Positions 15,651 through 24,187 of a stretch of DNA of 64,000 nt are shown one piece after another (position 1 is the stretch's first letter; every line of letters starts with the position of its first letter). The stretch is from Kitasatospora sp. GAS204B (GTDB taxonomy: Bacteria; Actinomycetota; Actinomycetes; Streptomycetales; Streptomycetaceae): positions 1 to 64,000 of the forward strand of contig NZ_JARZAG010000008.1 in NCBI RefSeq assembly GCF_029892155.1, read 5' to 3'. The position numbers and the translations under genes are program-made. The notes under the pieces were generated by a model, which searched no databases, had not been told where the DNA came from, and saw nothing but the letters and a program-made list of their open reading frames with translations.

Positions 15651-16312
15651 ACTGGTTCAGCTGGCTGTCGACGTTCTTCACCGACCCCGACCGGCTGCAC
15701 GGCCCGGACTCGATCGTGCACCGGGTCGGCGAGCACCTGATCCTCACCGGCGAGGCGCTGGGCCTGGCGATCGTGCTCGCGGTGCCGCTGGGCCTGCTGC
15801 TCGGCTACACCGGACGGGCGGCCGCGCTGGTGACGGCGCTGACCGGCGCCGCCCGGGCGCTGCCCACCCTGGGCCTGGTCACCCTCGCGGTGCTGCTGGC
15901 CGGGGTCGGCGACACCGCCGTGCTGGTGCCGCTGGTGGCGCTGGCGGCGCCGGTGCTGCTGGTCGCGGCCTGCGAGGGGGTGCGCGGCACCGACCCCGAT
16001 CTGCGCGACGCCGCCCGCGGCATCGGCCTGACCCATCCTCAGGTGCTCTGGCAGGTCTGCGTGCCGTGGGCGCTGCCCGCACTGCTGGCGGGCCTGCGCA
16101 CCGCCGCCGTCCAGGTGATCGCCACCGCCACGGTCGCCGCCTACGTGGGCCTGGGCGGTCTCGGCCGCTACGTGGTCGACGGGCTGGCCACCAAGGACTT
16201 CCCGCAGACCCTCGGCGGCGCACTGCTCGTGGTGCTGCTCGCGGTCGCCACCCAGTTGCTCTTCGCGGCGCTGAACCGTTTCGCGCTGCCCGCCGGCCTG
16301 CGCCGGCGCTGA
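15647..16312 (+). CDS. osmoprotectant ABC transporter permease (second)
   Basis: 221 aa, starting at the ATGA overlap with the first permease. Membrane segments are visible from about residue 25 onward. The coupling loop is DAARGIGLTHPQVLWQVCVPWALPALLAGLR, then TATVAAYVGLGGLGRYVVDGL. It is paralogous to the first permease. Substrate is assigned from the binding protein downstream and the CBS-containing ATPase, so betaine, choline or ectoine-like compounds cannot be told apart. Confidence 0.88.
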   Translation: MNWFSWLSTFFTDPDRLHGPDSIVHRVGEHLILTGEALGLAIVLAVPLGLLLGYTGRAAALVTALTGAARALPTLGLVTLAVLLAGVGDTAVLVPLVALAAPVLLVAACEGVRGTDPDLRDAARGIGLTHPQVLWQVCVPWALPALLAGLRTAAVQVIATATVAAYVGLGGLGRYVVDGLATKDFPQTLGGALLVVLLAVATQLLFAALNRFALPAGLRRR

Positions 16313-16358
16313 GCCTCGTCTTTCACCCTTACTCATTCACTCCGAAGGGACCCTTCCC

Positions 16359-17273
16359 ATGTCTTCGCGTTCGCGCGCCGTCAGCTCCGCCGCCCTGCTC
16401 GCCACCGTCGCGCTGGCCGCCAGCGCCTGCTCCGGTTCCTCGTCGAGCGATCCGCTGAGCGGGAGTTCGAAGGCCGCCGACAACGGCTCGACGGTGGTGG
16501 TCGGTTCGGCGAACTACCCCGAGAACGTGCTGCTCGCCTCGATCTACTCGCAGGCGCTGCAGGCCAAGGGCGTCAAGGTGACCGAGAAGTTCAACATCGG
16601 CAGTCGCGAGCTGCTCTACGGGCAGATCAAGGACGGCAACCTGACCGTGCTGCCGGAGTACAACGGCGCACTGCTCGCCTACCTGGACAGCAAGTCGACG
16701 GCGGCCACCGAGTCCGACGTCAACACGGCGCTGACCAAGGAACTCCCCAGCAGCCTCGGGATCCTGGACTCCGCCGCAGCCGAGGACAAGGACTCGCTGA
16801 CGGTCACTCAGGACACCGCCACGAAGGACAACCTGAAGACCATCGCCGACCTGGGCCCGCAGGCCGCGAGCTTCACCGTCGGCGGGATGCCGGAGTTCAA
16901 GTCGCGCCGTGAGCAGCAGTTCAAGGACGCCTACGGGCTGACCTTCAAGGACTGGAAGCCGACCGCGGACACCACCGCGAACGCGATCAAGGACGGCACC
17001 GTGCAGGTCGGCGACGTCTTCACCACCGACCCGAAGTTGCTGCAGCTGGGGCTGGTGTCGCTGGCCGACCCGAAGAACGTGTTCGGCGCGCAGAACGTGA
17101 CGCCGCTGGTCTACAAGGCGGGGGTGAACGCCACGGCCGCCGCGGCGCTCAACGCGGTGTCGGCGAAGCTGGACACCGCCGGGCTGGTGGCGCTGATGAA
17201 GAAGGTGTCGATCGACAAGGACGACCCGCAGGCGGTGGCCAAGGACTGGGTCAAGGCCAACGGGCTCGGCTGA
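16359..17273 (+). CDS. osmoprotectant ABC transporter substrate-binding lipoprotein
   Basis: 304 aa, preceded by GAAGGGACC. The lipoprotein signal ends LAASACSG (lipobox A-S-A-C). The mature protein is an OpuAC/OpuCC-type binding protein, visible in VVVGSANYPENVLLASIYSQALQAKG, SRELLYGQIKDGNLTVLPEYNGALLAYL and GDVFTTDPKLLQLGLVSLADPKNVFG. It captures the solute outside the membrane and delivers it to the two permeases. It is the last gene of the operon, followed by the 17315 terminator. Confidence 0.9.
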   Translation: MSSRSRAVSSAALLATVALAASACSGSSSSDPLSGSSKAADNGSTVVVGSANYPENVLLASIYSQALQAKGVKVTEKFNIGSRELLYGQIKDGNLTVLPEYNGALLAYLDSKSTAATESDVNTALTKELPSSLGILDSAAAEDKDSLTVTQDTATKDNLKTIADLGPQAASFTVGGMPEFKSRREQQFKDAYGLTFKDWKPTADTTANAIKDGTVQVGDVFTTDPKLLQLGLVSLADPKNVFGAQNVTPLVYKAGVNATAAAALNAVSAKLDTAGLVALMKKVSIDKDDPQAVAKDWVKANGLG

Positions 17274-17314
17274 GTCCTCAGCCGCGGCTGAGGTCGCGGC
17301 CTTGGTCGCACAGC

Positions 17315-17360
17315 ACGCCGCGGGGCCGGCACGGATCTCTCCGTGCCGGCCCCGCGGCGT
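17315..17360. terminator. bidirectional terminator with perfect 21-bp arms
   Basis: Arms at 17315-17335 and 17340-17360 are exact reverse complements, with a TCTC loop. It lies between the ABC operon (+, ending 17273) and the SLT gene (-, ending 17391), so it can end both convergent transcripts. Confidence 0.92.
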
Positions 17361-17390
17361 TCAGCGACTCAGTACCAGCGACTCTTCGGC

Positions 17391-18200
17391 TTAGTACCAG
17401 TGGTGGGCCTGCCACCACGACCAGGCGGCGTTCGGGCTGCCGTAGCGGTCGTTCATGTAGTTCAGCGTCCACTTGATCTGGGTCACCGGGTTGGTGCGCC
17501 AGTCCGAGCCGGCCGAGGCCATCTTGCTCGCGGGCAGCGCCTGGCCCAGGCCGTAGGAGCCGGAGGACGGGTTGGTGGCCGTGTAGTTCCAGCTGCTCTC
17601 GTGGCTGACGATGCTGGAGAAGGACGCCCACTGGTTGGCCGGCACCATGCTCTGGGCCAGCGCGCGCAGGCCGCTCGGGCTGGTGTCGGTGGCCACGGTG
17701 ACGGCCGGCTGCGGCGCGGGGGCCGGAGCGGGGGCCGGCGCGGGCTGCGGCTGGGGGGCCGGCGCGGGAGCCGGGGCCTGCGGCTGCGGCTGCTCGGCCG
17801 GGGCGGGCGCCTGCTGCTGCGGGGCCTGCTGAGCCTGCTCGGCCGGCTTCGGCTGGGCGTCGGCGGCCGGGGTGGCCTGCTGCGGCTGCGCCGGCGTGCC
17901 GTACGGCGCGAAGGTCGCCAGGTGGCCGGTGTTCTGCGGGGCGGCCGGCTGCAGGTAGGAGGCGGCCGCGATCGGGGTGGCCGCGTGCGGCGTGCTGGTC
18001 GCGGTGATCCGCAGATCGTCACCGTGCGCACCAGCGGTCTCGCCGGCGGCGTGGCCGACCGCGACCGGGGCGGCGACGGTGGCGGCGTCGGACGGCAGTG
18101 CGAAGGCCACGGCGGAGGCGACGACGGCGGTGGCCAGGCCGGCCGAGGCCAGAACCACGGAGGATCGTCGACGAACGGTGGTCATCAGGGCACTGCGCAT
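17391..18200 (-). CDS. secreted transglycosylase-SLT-domain protein with Pro/Ala/Gln linker
   Basis: 269 aa. The signal peptide (about residues 1-40) ends ...FALPSDA-A. A mature N-terminal segment is followed by a long Pro/Ala/Gln-rich linker (about 100-175) that probably spans the wall. The C-terminal SLT-like lysozyme fold follows: SMVPANQWASFSSIVSHESSWNYTATNPSSGSYGLGQALP, with the catalytic Glu in SHESSW, then NPVTQIKWTLNYMNDRYGSPNAAWSWWQAHHWY. It probably cleaves peptidoglycan during growth or spore development. The 5' region is long, but I find no ydaO-type c-di-AMP riboswitch consensus. Confidence 0.87.
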   Translation of the reverse strand: MRSALMTTVRRRSSVVLASAGLATAVVASAVAFALPSDAATVAAPVAVGHAAGETAGAHGDDLRITATSTPHAATPIAAASYLQPAAPQNTGHLATFAPYGTPAQPQQATPAADAQPKPAEQAQQAPQQQAPAPAEQPQPQAPAPAPAPQPQPAPAPAPAPAPQPAVTVATDTSPSGLRALAQSMVPANQWASFSSIVSHESSWNYTATNPSSGSYGLGQALPASKMASAGSDWRTNPVTQIKWTLNYMNDRYGSPNAAWSWWQAHHWY

Positions 18201-18345
18201 GCTTGGTCTACCTCGCTTGATTGGCCGGTCTCCAGGCGCACGGCGACAGCGCGGCAGCAGGCCGCTGGCTGTCGAAGGCAGTGGTGACCGTGGGCACCCC
18301 GATATCGGTCGGTGCCGTACGGAAAGCGCTTCACCGCAAAGAGCG

Positions 18346-18367
18346 GCACCGGGCCGGAGCCCGGTGC
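18346..18367 (-). promoter_or_regulatory. stem-loop in the long leader of the SLT gene
   Basis: Perfect 9-bp arms GCACCGGGC (18346-18354) and GCCCGGTGC (18359-18367) with a 4-nt loop, about 150 bp upstream of the SLT start. It may be an attenuator or RNA-stability element. A second dyad, ACGATCGATCGT, lies at 18438-18449. The 18201-18916 gap otherwise holds only the chitinase promoter region. Confidence 0.35.
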
Positions 18368-18686
18368 GGGTGGCGCGCTTGGCGACTCGTCCAGGTTTAA
18401 CCCGGTTCAGGATGGGGCAGCAAGCAGCGCCAGTACGACGATCGATCGTTGATCGGGGTGCGTTCTGACCGTTTCGGCCTCATTTTTCGGGGTGCGGCGG
18501 CTACGACGGTGGACCGTACTCCCGATCCGCCTGTGGTCGTTGTCACCAGCTTCGCGACTGCGAGTACCTGGGCGACCACCGAAGGAAGGCGCCTACCAGC
18601 CCGATTCGGCCCAGTCGGTCCTACAGATCATGACGGACTCCCCCACCCCCGGACGCACCTCCGAAGTCGCGCGATTGTTAGGACTC

Positions 18687-18712
18687 TTGACAGACAACTG
18701 GTCTAGTCCAAC
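18687..18712 (+). promoter_or_regulatory. chitinase promoter: -35 TTGACA and DasR-responsive element
   Basis: TTGACA (18687-18692) is followed 5 bp later by ACTGGTCTAGTCCAAC (18697-18712), close to the DasR operator consensus ACTGGTCTAGACCACT. In streptomycetes DasR (a GntR regulator sensing glucosamine-6-phosphate) represses chitinase and GlcNAc genes from such sites. The element lies between -35 and -10 positions, 205 bp upstream of the GH18 start. Confidence 0.75.
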
Positions 18713-18916
18713 CATGAGGTCTGTCCATCTCCGACCGGGATGCACTGTGGGGGTGACCACCGGCCGGCAGTGACGTGCCCTGCCCTGCCCTCCTTCACCC
18801 ACCGCCCCCTACCGATCTCCCGACGACGCGACGCTCGCGCGCCGCCCGTTGTCATGCGCAAACCCGCACCCCCGAACCCCCACCTCCCCCACTCGTTCAC
18901 GTCTGCTGGAGCACTG

Positions 18917-20662
18917 ATGCGACTTCACAGATCCGTCCAGGCCGCGCTGACCGCCGCCGCCACCCTGGCGGCCTCGGCCGGCCTGCTGGTCGGCGCCACC
19001 ACCGCCGCCCACGCGGCGACCGCGCCGCTGCCCGCGCACGTCTTCGCCCCGTACTTCGAGGCCTACAGCAGCGACGACCCGGCCGCGTTGGCCTCGCAGT
19101 CGGGCAACAAGTACCTGTCGATGGCGTTCCTCCAGGCCCCCTCCGCGGGCTCCTGCACGGCCGACTGGAACGGCGCCACGAGCACCCCGATCTCCAGCTC
19201 GACCTACGGCAGCCAGATCAGCTCGCTGCAGGCGAACGGCGGCGACGTCGTCCCGTCCTTCGGCGGCTACGCCGCCGACCACGGCGGCACCGAGATCGCC
19301 GACAGCTGCACCGACGTCAACCAGATCGCGGCGCAGTACGAGAACGTGATCACCACCTACAACGTCAACCGGATCGACCTCGACACCGAGGACAACTCGC
19401 TGACCAACACCGCCGGGATCGACCGCCGCAACAAGGCGATCAAGCTGGTCGAAAGCTGGGCGGCGACGAACGGGCACAACGTCCAGTTCTCCTACACGCT
19501 GCCGACCACCACCAGCGGCCTGGCCAGCACCGGCCTGAACGTGCTGAAGAACGCGGTCAGCAACGGCGCCCGGGTCGACGTGGTCAACATCATGACCTTC
19601 GACTACTACGACGGCGCCAGCCACGAGATGGGCACCGACGCGGAGAACGCCGCCAGCGGCCTGTACAACCAGTTGGCGAGCCTCTACCCGAGCAAGACGC
19701 CCGCTCAGCTCTGGGGTTCGATCGGCATCACCCTGATGCCCGGCATCGACGACTACGGCGCGGCCGAGACCACCACCGTCGCGGACGCCGCCAACGTGGC
19801 GAGTTGGGCCACCGCCAAGGGCGTCAACACCCTGGCGTTCTGGGCCCTGGAGCGGGACAACGGCGGTTGCGTCGGGACGGGGGGCTCGGACACCTGCTCC
19901 GGCATCGCCCAGAACACCTGGGACTTCAGCCACGCGCTGGAGCCGTTCACCTCCGGCAGCGGCGTGCCGTCCAACGACTTCTCGCTGAGCGCCTCCCCCG
20001 CGAGCGGCTCGGTGCAGCCCGGCGCCTCGACCAGCGCGACGATCGGCACGGCGGTCACCTCGGGCAGCGCGCAGAGCGTGGCACTCTCGGTCTCCGGCGC
20101 CCCGGCGGGCGTCACCGCCTCGCTCAGCCCGAACAGCGTCACCGCCGGCGCCGGTTCGACGCTCAACATCAGCACCACCACCGCGGCCACCCCGGGCAGC
20201 TACCCGCTCACCATCACCGGCACCGCCGCCTCCGGCAGCCACACCGCGAGCTACACGCTCACCGTCACCGGCTCCGGCGGCGGTGGCAGCGGCCTGGTCA
20301 ACGGCGGCTTCGAGACCGGCAGCCTGGGCCCGTGGACCTGCCAGCCCGGCGGCGCGGTGGTCGGCTCGCCGGTCCACTCCGGCAGCCACGCGCTCCAGGT
20401 CGCGCCGACCTCCAGCCAGACCGGCGAGTGCGACCAGAGCGTCACCCTGCTGCCCAACCACTCCTACACGCTGAGCGGTTGGGTCCAGGGCAACTACGCG
20501 TACATCGGCCTGGCCGGCGGCAACTCCACCTGGGTCTCCGGCAGCGGCTGGACCCAGCTGAGCGTGCCGTTCACCACCGACTCGACCGGCAAGGCCTCCG
20601 TGTACGTGCACGGCTGGTACGCGCAGGGCAACGTCTACGCGGACGACTTCGCGATCAACTAG
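18917..20662 (+). CDS. secreted GH18 family chitinase with Ig-like and C-terminal carbohydrate-binding-like module
   Basis: 581 aa from ATG 18917 (CTGGAG upstream; a signal peptide starts immediately and ends ...AHAAT). The GH18 barrel covers about residues 35-350. The DxDxE motif in NRIDLDTED places D154, D156 and catalytic E158. MTFDYYDGASHEM and LAFWALERDNGG are the further substrate-contacting segments typical of bacterial ChiC/D-like chitinases. Residues about 355-455 form a fibronectin/Ig-like repeat. After a GGGGSG linker, a LVNGGFETGSLGPW beta-sandwich probably binds glycan. The DasR-like operator upstream supports a role in chitin use. Confidence 0.92.
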   Translation: MRLHRSVQAALTAAATLAASAGLLVGATTAAHAATAPLPAHVFAPYFEAYSSDDPAALASQSGNKYLSMAFLQAPSAGSCTADWNGATSTPISSSTYGSQISSLQANGGDVVPSFGGYAADHGGTEIADSCTDVNQIAAQYENVITTYNVNRIDLDTEDNSLTNTAGIDRRNKAIKLVESWAATNGHNVQFSYTLPTTTSGLASTGLNVLKNAVSNGARVDVVNIMTFDYYDGASHEMGTDAENAASGLYNQLASLYPSKTPAQLWGSIGITLMPGIDDYGAAETTTVADAANVASWATAKGVNTLAFWALERDNGGCVGTGGSDTCSGIAQNTWDFSHALEPFTSGSGVPSNDFSLSASPASGSVQPGASTSATIGTAVTSGSAQSVALSVSGAPAGVTASLSPNSVTAGAGSTLNISTTTAATPGSYPLTITGTAASGSHTASYTLTVTGSGGGGSGLVNGGFETGSLGPWTCQPGGAVVGSPVHSGSHALQVAPTSSQTGECDQSVTLLPNHSYTLSGWVQGNYAYIGLAGGNSTWVSGSGWTQLSVPFTTDSTGKASVYVHGWYAQGNVYADDFAIN

Positions 20663-20682
20663 CGGGCAGCCGAGCAGCGGTG

Positions 20683-20724
20683 GTGGCCGGATCCCGGGCG
20701 GCCGGGGCCCCGGGATCCGGCCAC
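20683..20724 (+). terminator. terminator after chitinase, 16-bp perfect arms
   Basis: GTGGCCGGATCCCGGG (20683-20698) pairs exactly with 20709-20724 around a 10-nt loop, 20 bases after the chitinase stop. It probably also serves the convergent FAD oxidase gene ending at 20841. Confidence 0.88.
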
Positions 20725-20840
20725 TGCGGTGATGCGCGATGATCGGCGGTGCGACACCAGCGGTGATCAGCGATGATCAGCGCTGCCGCACCGCCGAACC
20801 CTGGTCGGCATCGAACTGACGCCGCGTCACTTCAACGCGC

Positions 20841-22247
20841 TCAGCTGAGCAGCTTGCCCGGGTTCATGATCCCCTGCGGGTCCAGCGCCGCCTTCAGCGT
20901 GCGCAGCAGGGTGAGTTCCAGCGGCGAGCGGGTGGCGGCCAGCGCCTCCCGCTTGAGCACGCCGATCCCGTGCTCGGCGCTGACACTGCCGCCGAACTCG
21001 CCGACCAGCCGATAGATCACCGCCGAACTGTCCTTCTGGGAAAGCACGTTGAAGTGGACGTTACCGTCCCCGACGTGTCCGAAGACGTTCACCGGTGCGC
21101 CCGGGCAGGCCACCGCCACCGCCGCCCGGGCCGCCTCGACGAAGGCCGCGACGCTGCCCAGCGGCACGCTCACGTCATGCTTGACCGCGCCGCCCGCACG
21201 CTTCTCGGCCTCCGGAAGCGCCTCGCGCAGCGCCCAGAACGCGCGGGCCTGGGCCTGGTCGAGGGCCGGGACCGCGTCCGCCGCCAGGCCGCGCTCGGTC
21301 ACCTCGGTCAGGAAGCCTTCGAGGAGCGCGGCCAGCGCGGCCCCGTCCCGGGTCGCGGTGGCCTCGACCAGGACGTACCAGGGGTGCGGACGGTCGAACG
21401 GGTCCCTGGCGCCGGTGAGGTGCTGGAGCACCAGGTCAAGACCGGTGCGACCGAACAGTTCCAGAGCGGTGAGGCGGTCCTCCAGCAGCTCCCGGGCCAG
21501 CGCCAGCAGGGGGGTGAGCGCCTCGAGTCCGGGCAGCGCGAGCAGCGCGACCGCGTGGTGCCGGGGCTTGGGGAAGAGCCGCAGGGTGGCGGCGGTGACG
21601 ATGCCGAGCGTGCCCTCGGAGCCGATCAGCAGCTGCTTGAGGTCGTAGCCGGTGTTGTCCTTGCGCAGCGTGCGCAGCCCGTGCCACACCTGGCCGTCCG
21701 GAAGCACCGCCTCCAGGCCGAGTACCAGGTCGCGGGTCATGCCGTAGCGCAGCACGTTGCTGCCGCCGGCGTTGGTGGCGACCACGCCGCCGATCCGGCA
21801 GCTGCCCTCGGAGGCAAGCCGCAGCGGGAAGAGCAGCCCGGCCCGGTCCGCTGCCCGCTGCACGTCGGCGACCACGCAGCCGGCCTCGGCGGTGAGCGCG
21901 AAGTCGGCCGCCTCGACGCTGCGGATCCGATTCAACTCGCGCACGCTCAGCACCAGTTGGCTGCCAGTGCCGAGCGGCAGGGCCCCGCCGACCAGCCCGG
22001 TGCCGCCGGCGAACGGGACCACCGGCACCCCGTACCGGGCGCAGAGCGTGACCGCCGTGGCCACCTCCGCCGTGCTGCGCGGACGCAGGACGGCGGCCGG
22101 GTGCGCCGGCAGCACTCCGCGCTCGTCGCGCACGAAGCCGGCGGCGGCATCGTCCGGCGCGAGCACCCCGCCGGGGCCGAGCGCCCGGCGCAGCTCGGCG
22201 AGCGCCACGGGCAGGCCGCCGGCCTGCGGTGTTGCGGGTCGGGTCAT
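20841..22247 (-). CDS. FAD-linked 2-hydroxyacid (glycolate/D-lactate-type) dehydrogenase
   Basis: 468 aa from MTRPATPQ. Residues about 35-215 form a PCMH-type FAD-binding domain with VVPFAGGTGLVGGALPLG and EGSCRIGGVVATNAGGSNVLRYG. The C-terminal FAD-oxidase_C cap carries VNVFGHVGDGNVHFN, SAEHGIGVLKR and the ending ALDPQGIMNPGKLL. This matches the GlcD/LDH family, which oxidises D-lactate, glycolate or D-2-hydroxyglutarate. The true substrate cannot be told from sequence. It is divergent from the flavoprotein at 22296 with a 48-bp gap, so they probably share a promoter region. Confidence 0.9.
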   Translation of the reverse strand: MTRPATPQAGGLPVALAELRRALGPGGVLAPDDAAAGFVRDERGVLPAHPAAVLRPRSTAEVATAVTLCARYGVPVVPFAGGTGLVGGALPLGTGSQLVLSVRELNRIRSVEAADFALTAEAGCVVADVQRAADRAGLLFPLRLASEGSCRIGGVVATNAGGSNVLRYGMTRDLVLGLEAVLPDGQVWHGLRTLRKDNTGYDLKQLLIGSEGTLGIVTAATLRLFPKPRHHAVALLALPGLEALTPLLALARELLEDRLTALELFGRTGLDLVLQHLTGARDPFDRPHPWYVLVEATATRDGAALAALLEGFLTEVTERGLAADAVPALDQAQARAFWALREALPEAEKRAGGAVKHDVSVPLGSVAAFVEAARAAVAVACPGAPVNVFGHVGDGNVHFNVLSQKDSSAVIYRLVGEFGGSVSAEHGIGVLKREALAATRSPLELTLLRTLKAALDPQGIMNPGKLLS

Positions 22248-22295
22248 GGAAACCACGGTATCCCCAACCGCCAGACCTCTGATTGGATTGCGCGC

Positions 22296-22964
22296 ATGAC
22301 CACCACTTCGCCGTCCACCGGCCTGTTCGAGCTGCTGAGCGCCGACGCCGTCCGCGATCTCACCGAGTTGCGCGAGGTCTACGAGATGCCGGGCGCGGCC
22401 GCCGTGCACAAGCAGGTGGACCGGATCCACGAGGTGTCCCGGCGGCTGATCGGCTGCTCCTCCTTCGTGCTGGTGGCGAGCGCGGACGCGGCGGGCAACT
22501 GCGATGTGAGCCCGCGCGGCGGCCCGGCCGGCTTCGTCGCGGTGCTGGACGAGCACACGCTGGCGATACCGGACGCCACCGGCAACAAGCGGCTGGACTC
22601 GCTGCAGAACATCGTGGCCACCGGGCGGGCCGGGCTGCTCTTCCTGATCCCGGGCCGCAACGACACGCTGCGGGTGAACGGCCGGGCCTGCGTCTCGACC
22701 GACCCGCAACTGCTCGCCCAGCTGACCGCCGTCGGCAAGCCGCCGCGCAGCGCGATCGTGCTGCAGGTCGAGGAGGTCTACGGGCACTGCCCCAAGTCGC
22801 TGATGCGCGGCGTCATGTGGAAGCCCGAGCAGTGGCTGCCCAAGGACACCATCCCCAGCTCCGCCGAGGTGACGCTCGCCCACCTCTCCGCCAAGCTCGA
22901 CGGCCTGACCCTGGAGAAGATCGAGCAGAACGAGCGTGAGGCGCTGCTCTACCGCTACGAGTGA
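22296..22964 (+). CDS. pyridoxamine 5'-phosphate oxidase-like FMN-binding flavoprotein
   Basis: 222 aa. The split-barrel flavin-binding fold is visible in KQVDRIHEVSRRLIGCSSFVLVASADAAGNCDVSPRGGPAGFVAVLDEHTLAIPDATGNKRLDSLQNIV. FLIPGRNDTLRVNGRACVS follows, then KPPRSAIVLQVEEVYGHCPKSLMR. This pattern belongs to the PPOX-like family described in mycobacteria (MSMEG_1061 type). Members use FMN or F420 in reductions. The divergent FAD oxidase could be a functional partner, but that is positional inference. Confidence 0.85.
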   Translation: MTTTSPSTGLFELLSADAVRDLTELREVYEMPGAAAVHKQVDRIHEVSRRLIGCSSFVLVASADAAGNCDVSPRGGPAGFVAVLDEHTLAIPDATGNKRLDSLQNIVATGRAGLLFLIPGRNDTLRVNGRACVSTDPQLLAQLTAVGKPPRSAIVLQVEEVYGHCPKSLMRGVMWKPEQWLPKDTIPSSAEVTLAHLSAKLDGLTLEKIEQNEREALLYRYE

Positions 22965-23001
22965 TACGGGTCATCCACGTGAGGAGCTCCCAGCGGCGCC
23001 C

Positions 23002-23517
23002 TCACCCCTCGGCCCGCGCCAGCAGATCGGCGGCGTGGGCACCGTCGATGGACTGGCGGATCACGTCCGCATGGCCGGCGTGGCGGGCGGTCTCCTCGAT
23101 CAGGTGGAGCAGCACCCAGCGGGCCGACCAGTGCGCCGCCTGCTCGTTGGCGCAGCCGACGCCCAGGTCGGGCAGATCGATGATGATCTTCTCGGTCTCC
23201 TCGGCGGCCTGCTGATAGGCCGCCAGCAGGCCGCCGGTGGTCTCCCCCTCGGCGCGGCGCAGGTCGGCTCCGGAGTCCTCGATCGGCCACAGCCCCGGCA
23301 GTGGGCGGCCGGCCAGGGCCGCGACCACCCAGCGGCGCTCGGTGACCGTGGTGTGTTTGAGCAGGCCGCCGAGCGACAGCTCACTGACGGTGGGCACCGA
23401 CCAGACCTGATCCTCCGTCAGTCCCAGCACCGAATACCGCAGGGCGGACCGCTGCTGGGCGAGGAAGGCGAGCAGGGCGGTGCTCTCATCGGCGACGGGC
23501 GGAACGAAGCGGGGCAT
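23002..23517 (-). CDS. DinB-like four-helix-bundle protein (possible mycothiol/bacillithiol-dependent transferase fold)
   Basis: 171 aa. The start is set by an excellent AGGAGG just upstream of MPRFVPP. The pattern LLAFLAQQRSALRYSVLGLTEDQVWSVPTVSELSLGGLLKHTTVTERRWV, with a late EETARHAGHADVIRQSIDG, is the DUF664/DinB family. The metal-site histidines are in LLKHTT and ARHAGHAD. Family members include thiol-dependent transferases; the substrate is unknown. It is convergent with the PPOX-like gene and divergent from the phosphotransferase at 23613. Confidence 0.87.
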   Translation of the reverse strand: MPRFVPPVADESTALLAFLAQQRSALRYSVLGLTEDQVWSVPTVSELSLGGLLKHTTVTERRWVVAALAGRPLPGLWPIEDSGADLRRAEGETTGGLLAAYQQAAEETEKIIIDLPDLGVGCANEQAAHWSARWVLLHLIEETARHAGHADVIRQSIDGAHAADLLARAEG

Positions 23518-23612
23518 CGGAACCTCCTGCGAAGCGGCTCCTCTCACCATCGCACGCCCCACTGACAACCCGGCGCGACCGCCACGCGCACCGTCCGCCT
23601 ACAGTGAAGGCC

Positions 23613-24167
23613 ATGAGCGGAATGATCATCTTCCTGAACGGCACCTCCAGCTCCGGCAAGTCGAGCATCGCGCAGGAGCTGCTGCCGATCCTCGACGAGA
23701 CGTACTTCCACCTGCCGGTCGACCGCTTCCACGCGATGCGGGCCAAGCGCGAGTACGCCGACGAGGCCGAGCTGCGCGCCGATCTGCTGCGGACCTGGTC
23801 GGGCTTCCACCGGGCGGTCGCCGGGATGGCGGCCGGCGGCAACAACGTCGTGGTGGATCACCTGTTCAGCGAGCGGTGGCGGCTCGACGACTGCCTGGCG
23901 CTGTTCCCGCCCAAGGACGTCGTGCTGGTCGGCGTGCACTGCCCGCTGCCGGAGCTGGAACGGCGCGAGCTGGCCCGTGGCGACCGCCGACCGGGAATGG
24001 CCGCCCGGCAGTTCGCCCAGGTGCACGCCCACGGCGTCTACGACATCGAGGTCGACACCAGCCTGGCCTCGCCGCTGGAGTGCGCCGAGCAGATCAAGAA
24101 GTTCCTACCCGCGCGGCCGACACCGACCGCGTTCGAACAGCTGCGGGCGGCCGCGGCGGCCGTCTGA
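23613..24167 (+). CDS. chloramphenicol phosphotransferase-like P-loop kinase
   Basis: 184 aa. ATG 23613 is favoured (AAGG upstream) over the GTG at 23604. The P-loop FLNGTSSSGKSS is followed by HLPVDRFHAMR, where the CPT family places its catalytic Asp. VVVDHLFSERWRLDDCL and the lid VHCPLPELERRELARGDRRPGMA complete the fold. CPT of Streptomyces venezuelae phosphorylates chloramphenicol; most homologues are of unknown substrate. This could be a resistance or a small-molecule kinase gene. It stands alone between divergent and convergent neighbours. Confidence 0.85.
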   Translation: MSGMIIFLNGTSSSGKSSIAQELLPILDETYFHLPVDRFHAMRAKREYADEAELRADLLRTWSGFHRAVAGMAAGGNNVVVDHLFSERWRLDDCLALFPPKDVVLVGVHCPLPELERRELARGDRRPGMAARQFAQVHAHGVYDIEVDTSLASPLECAEQIKKFLPARPTPTAFEQLRAAAAAV

Positions 24168-24187
24168 CCGCACCACTTCCCACCGCG

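Noticed and set aside
18201..18500. ydaO-type c-di-AMP riboswitch before the SLT muralytic gene
   Set aside because: Such leaders are common before actinomycete wall hydrolases, but the conserved ydaO segments are not recognisable on the minus strand here; only simple hairpins are visible.
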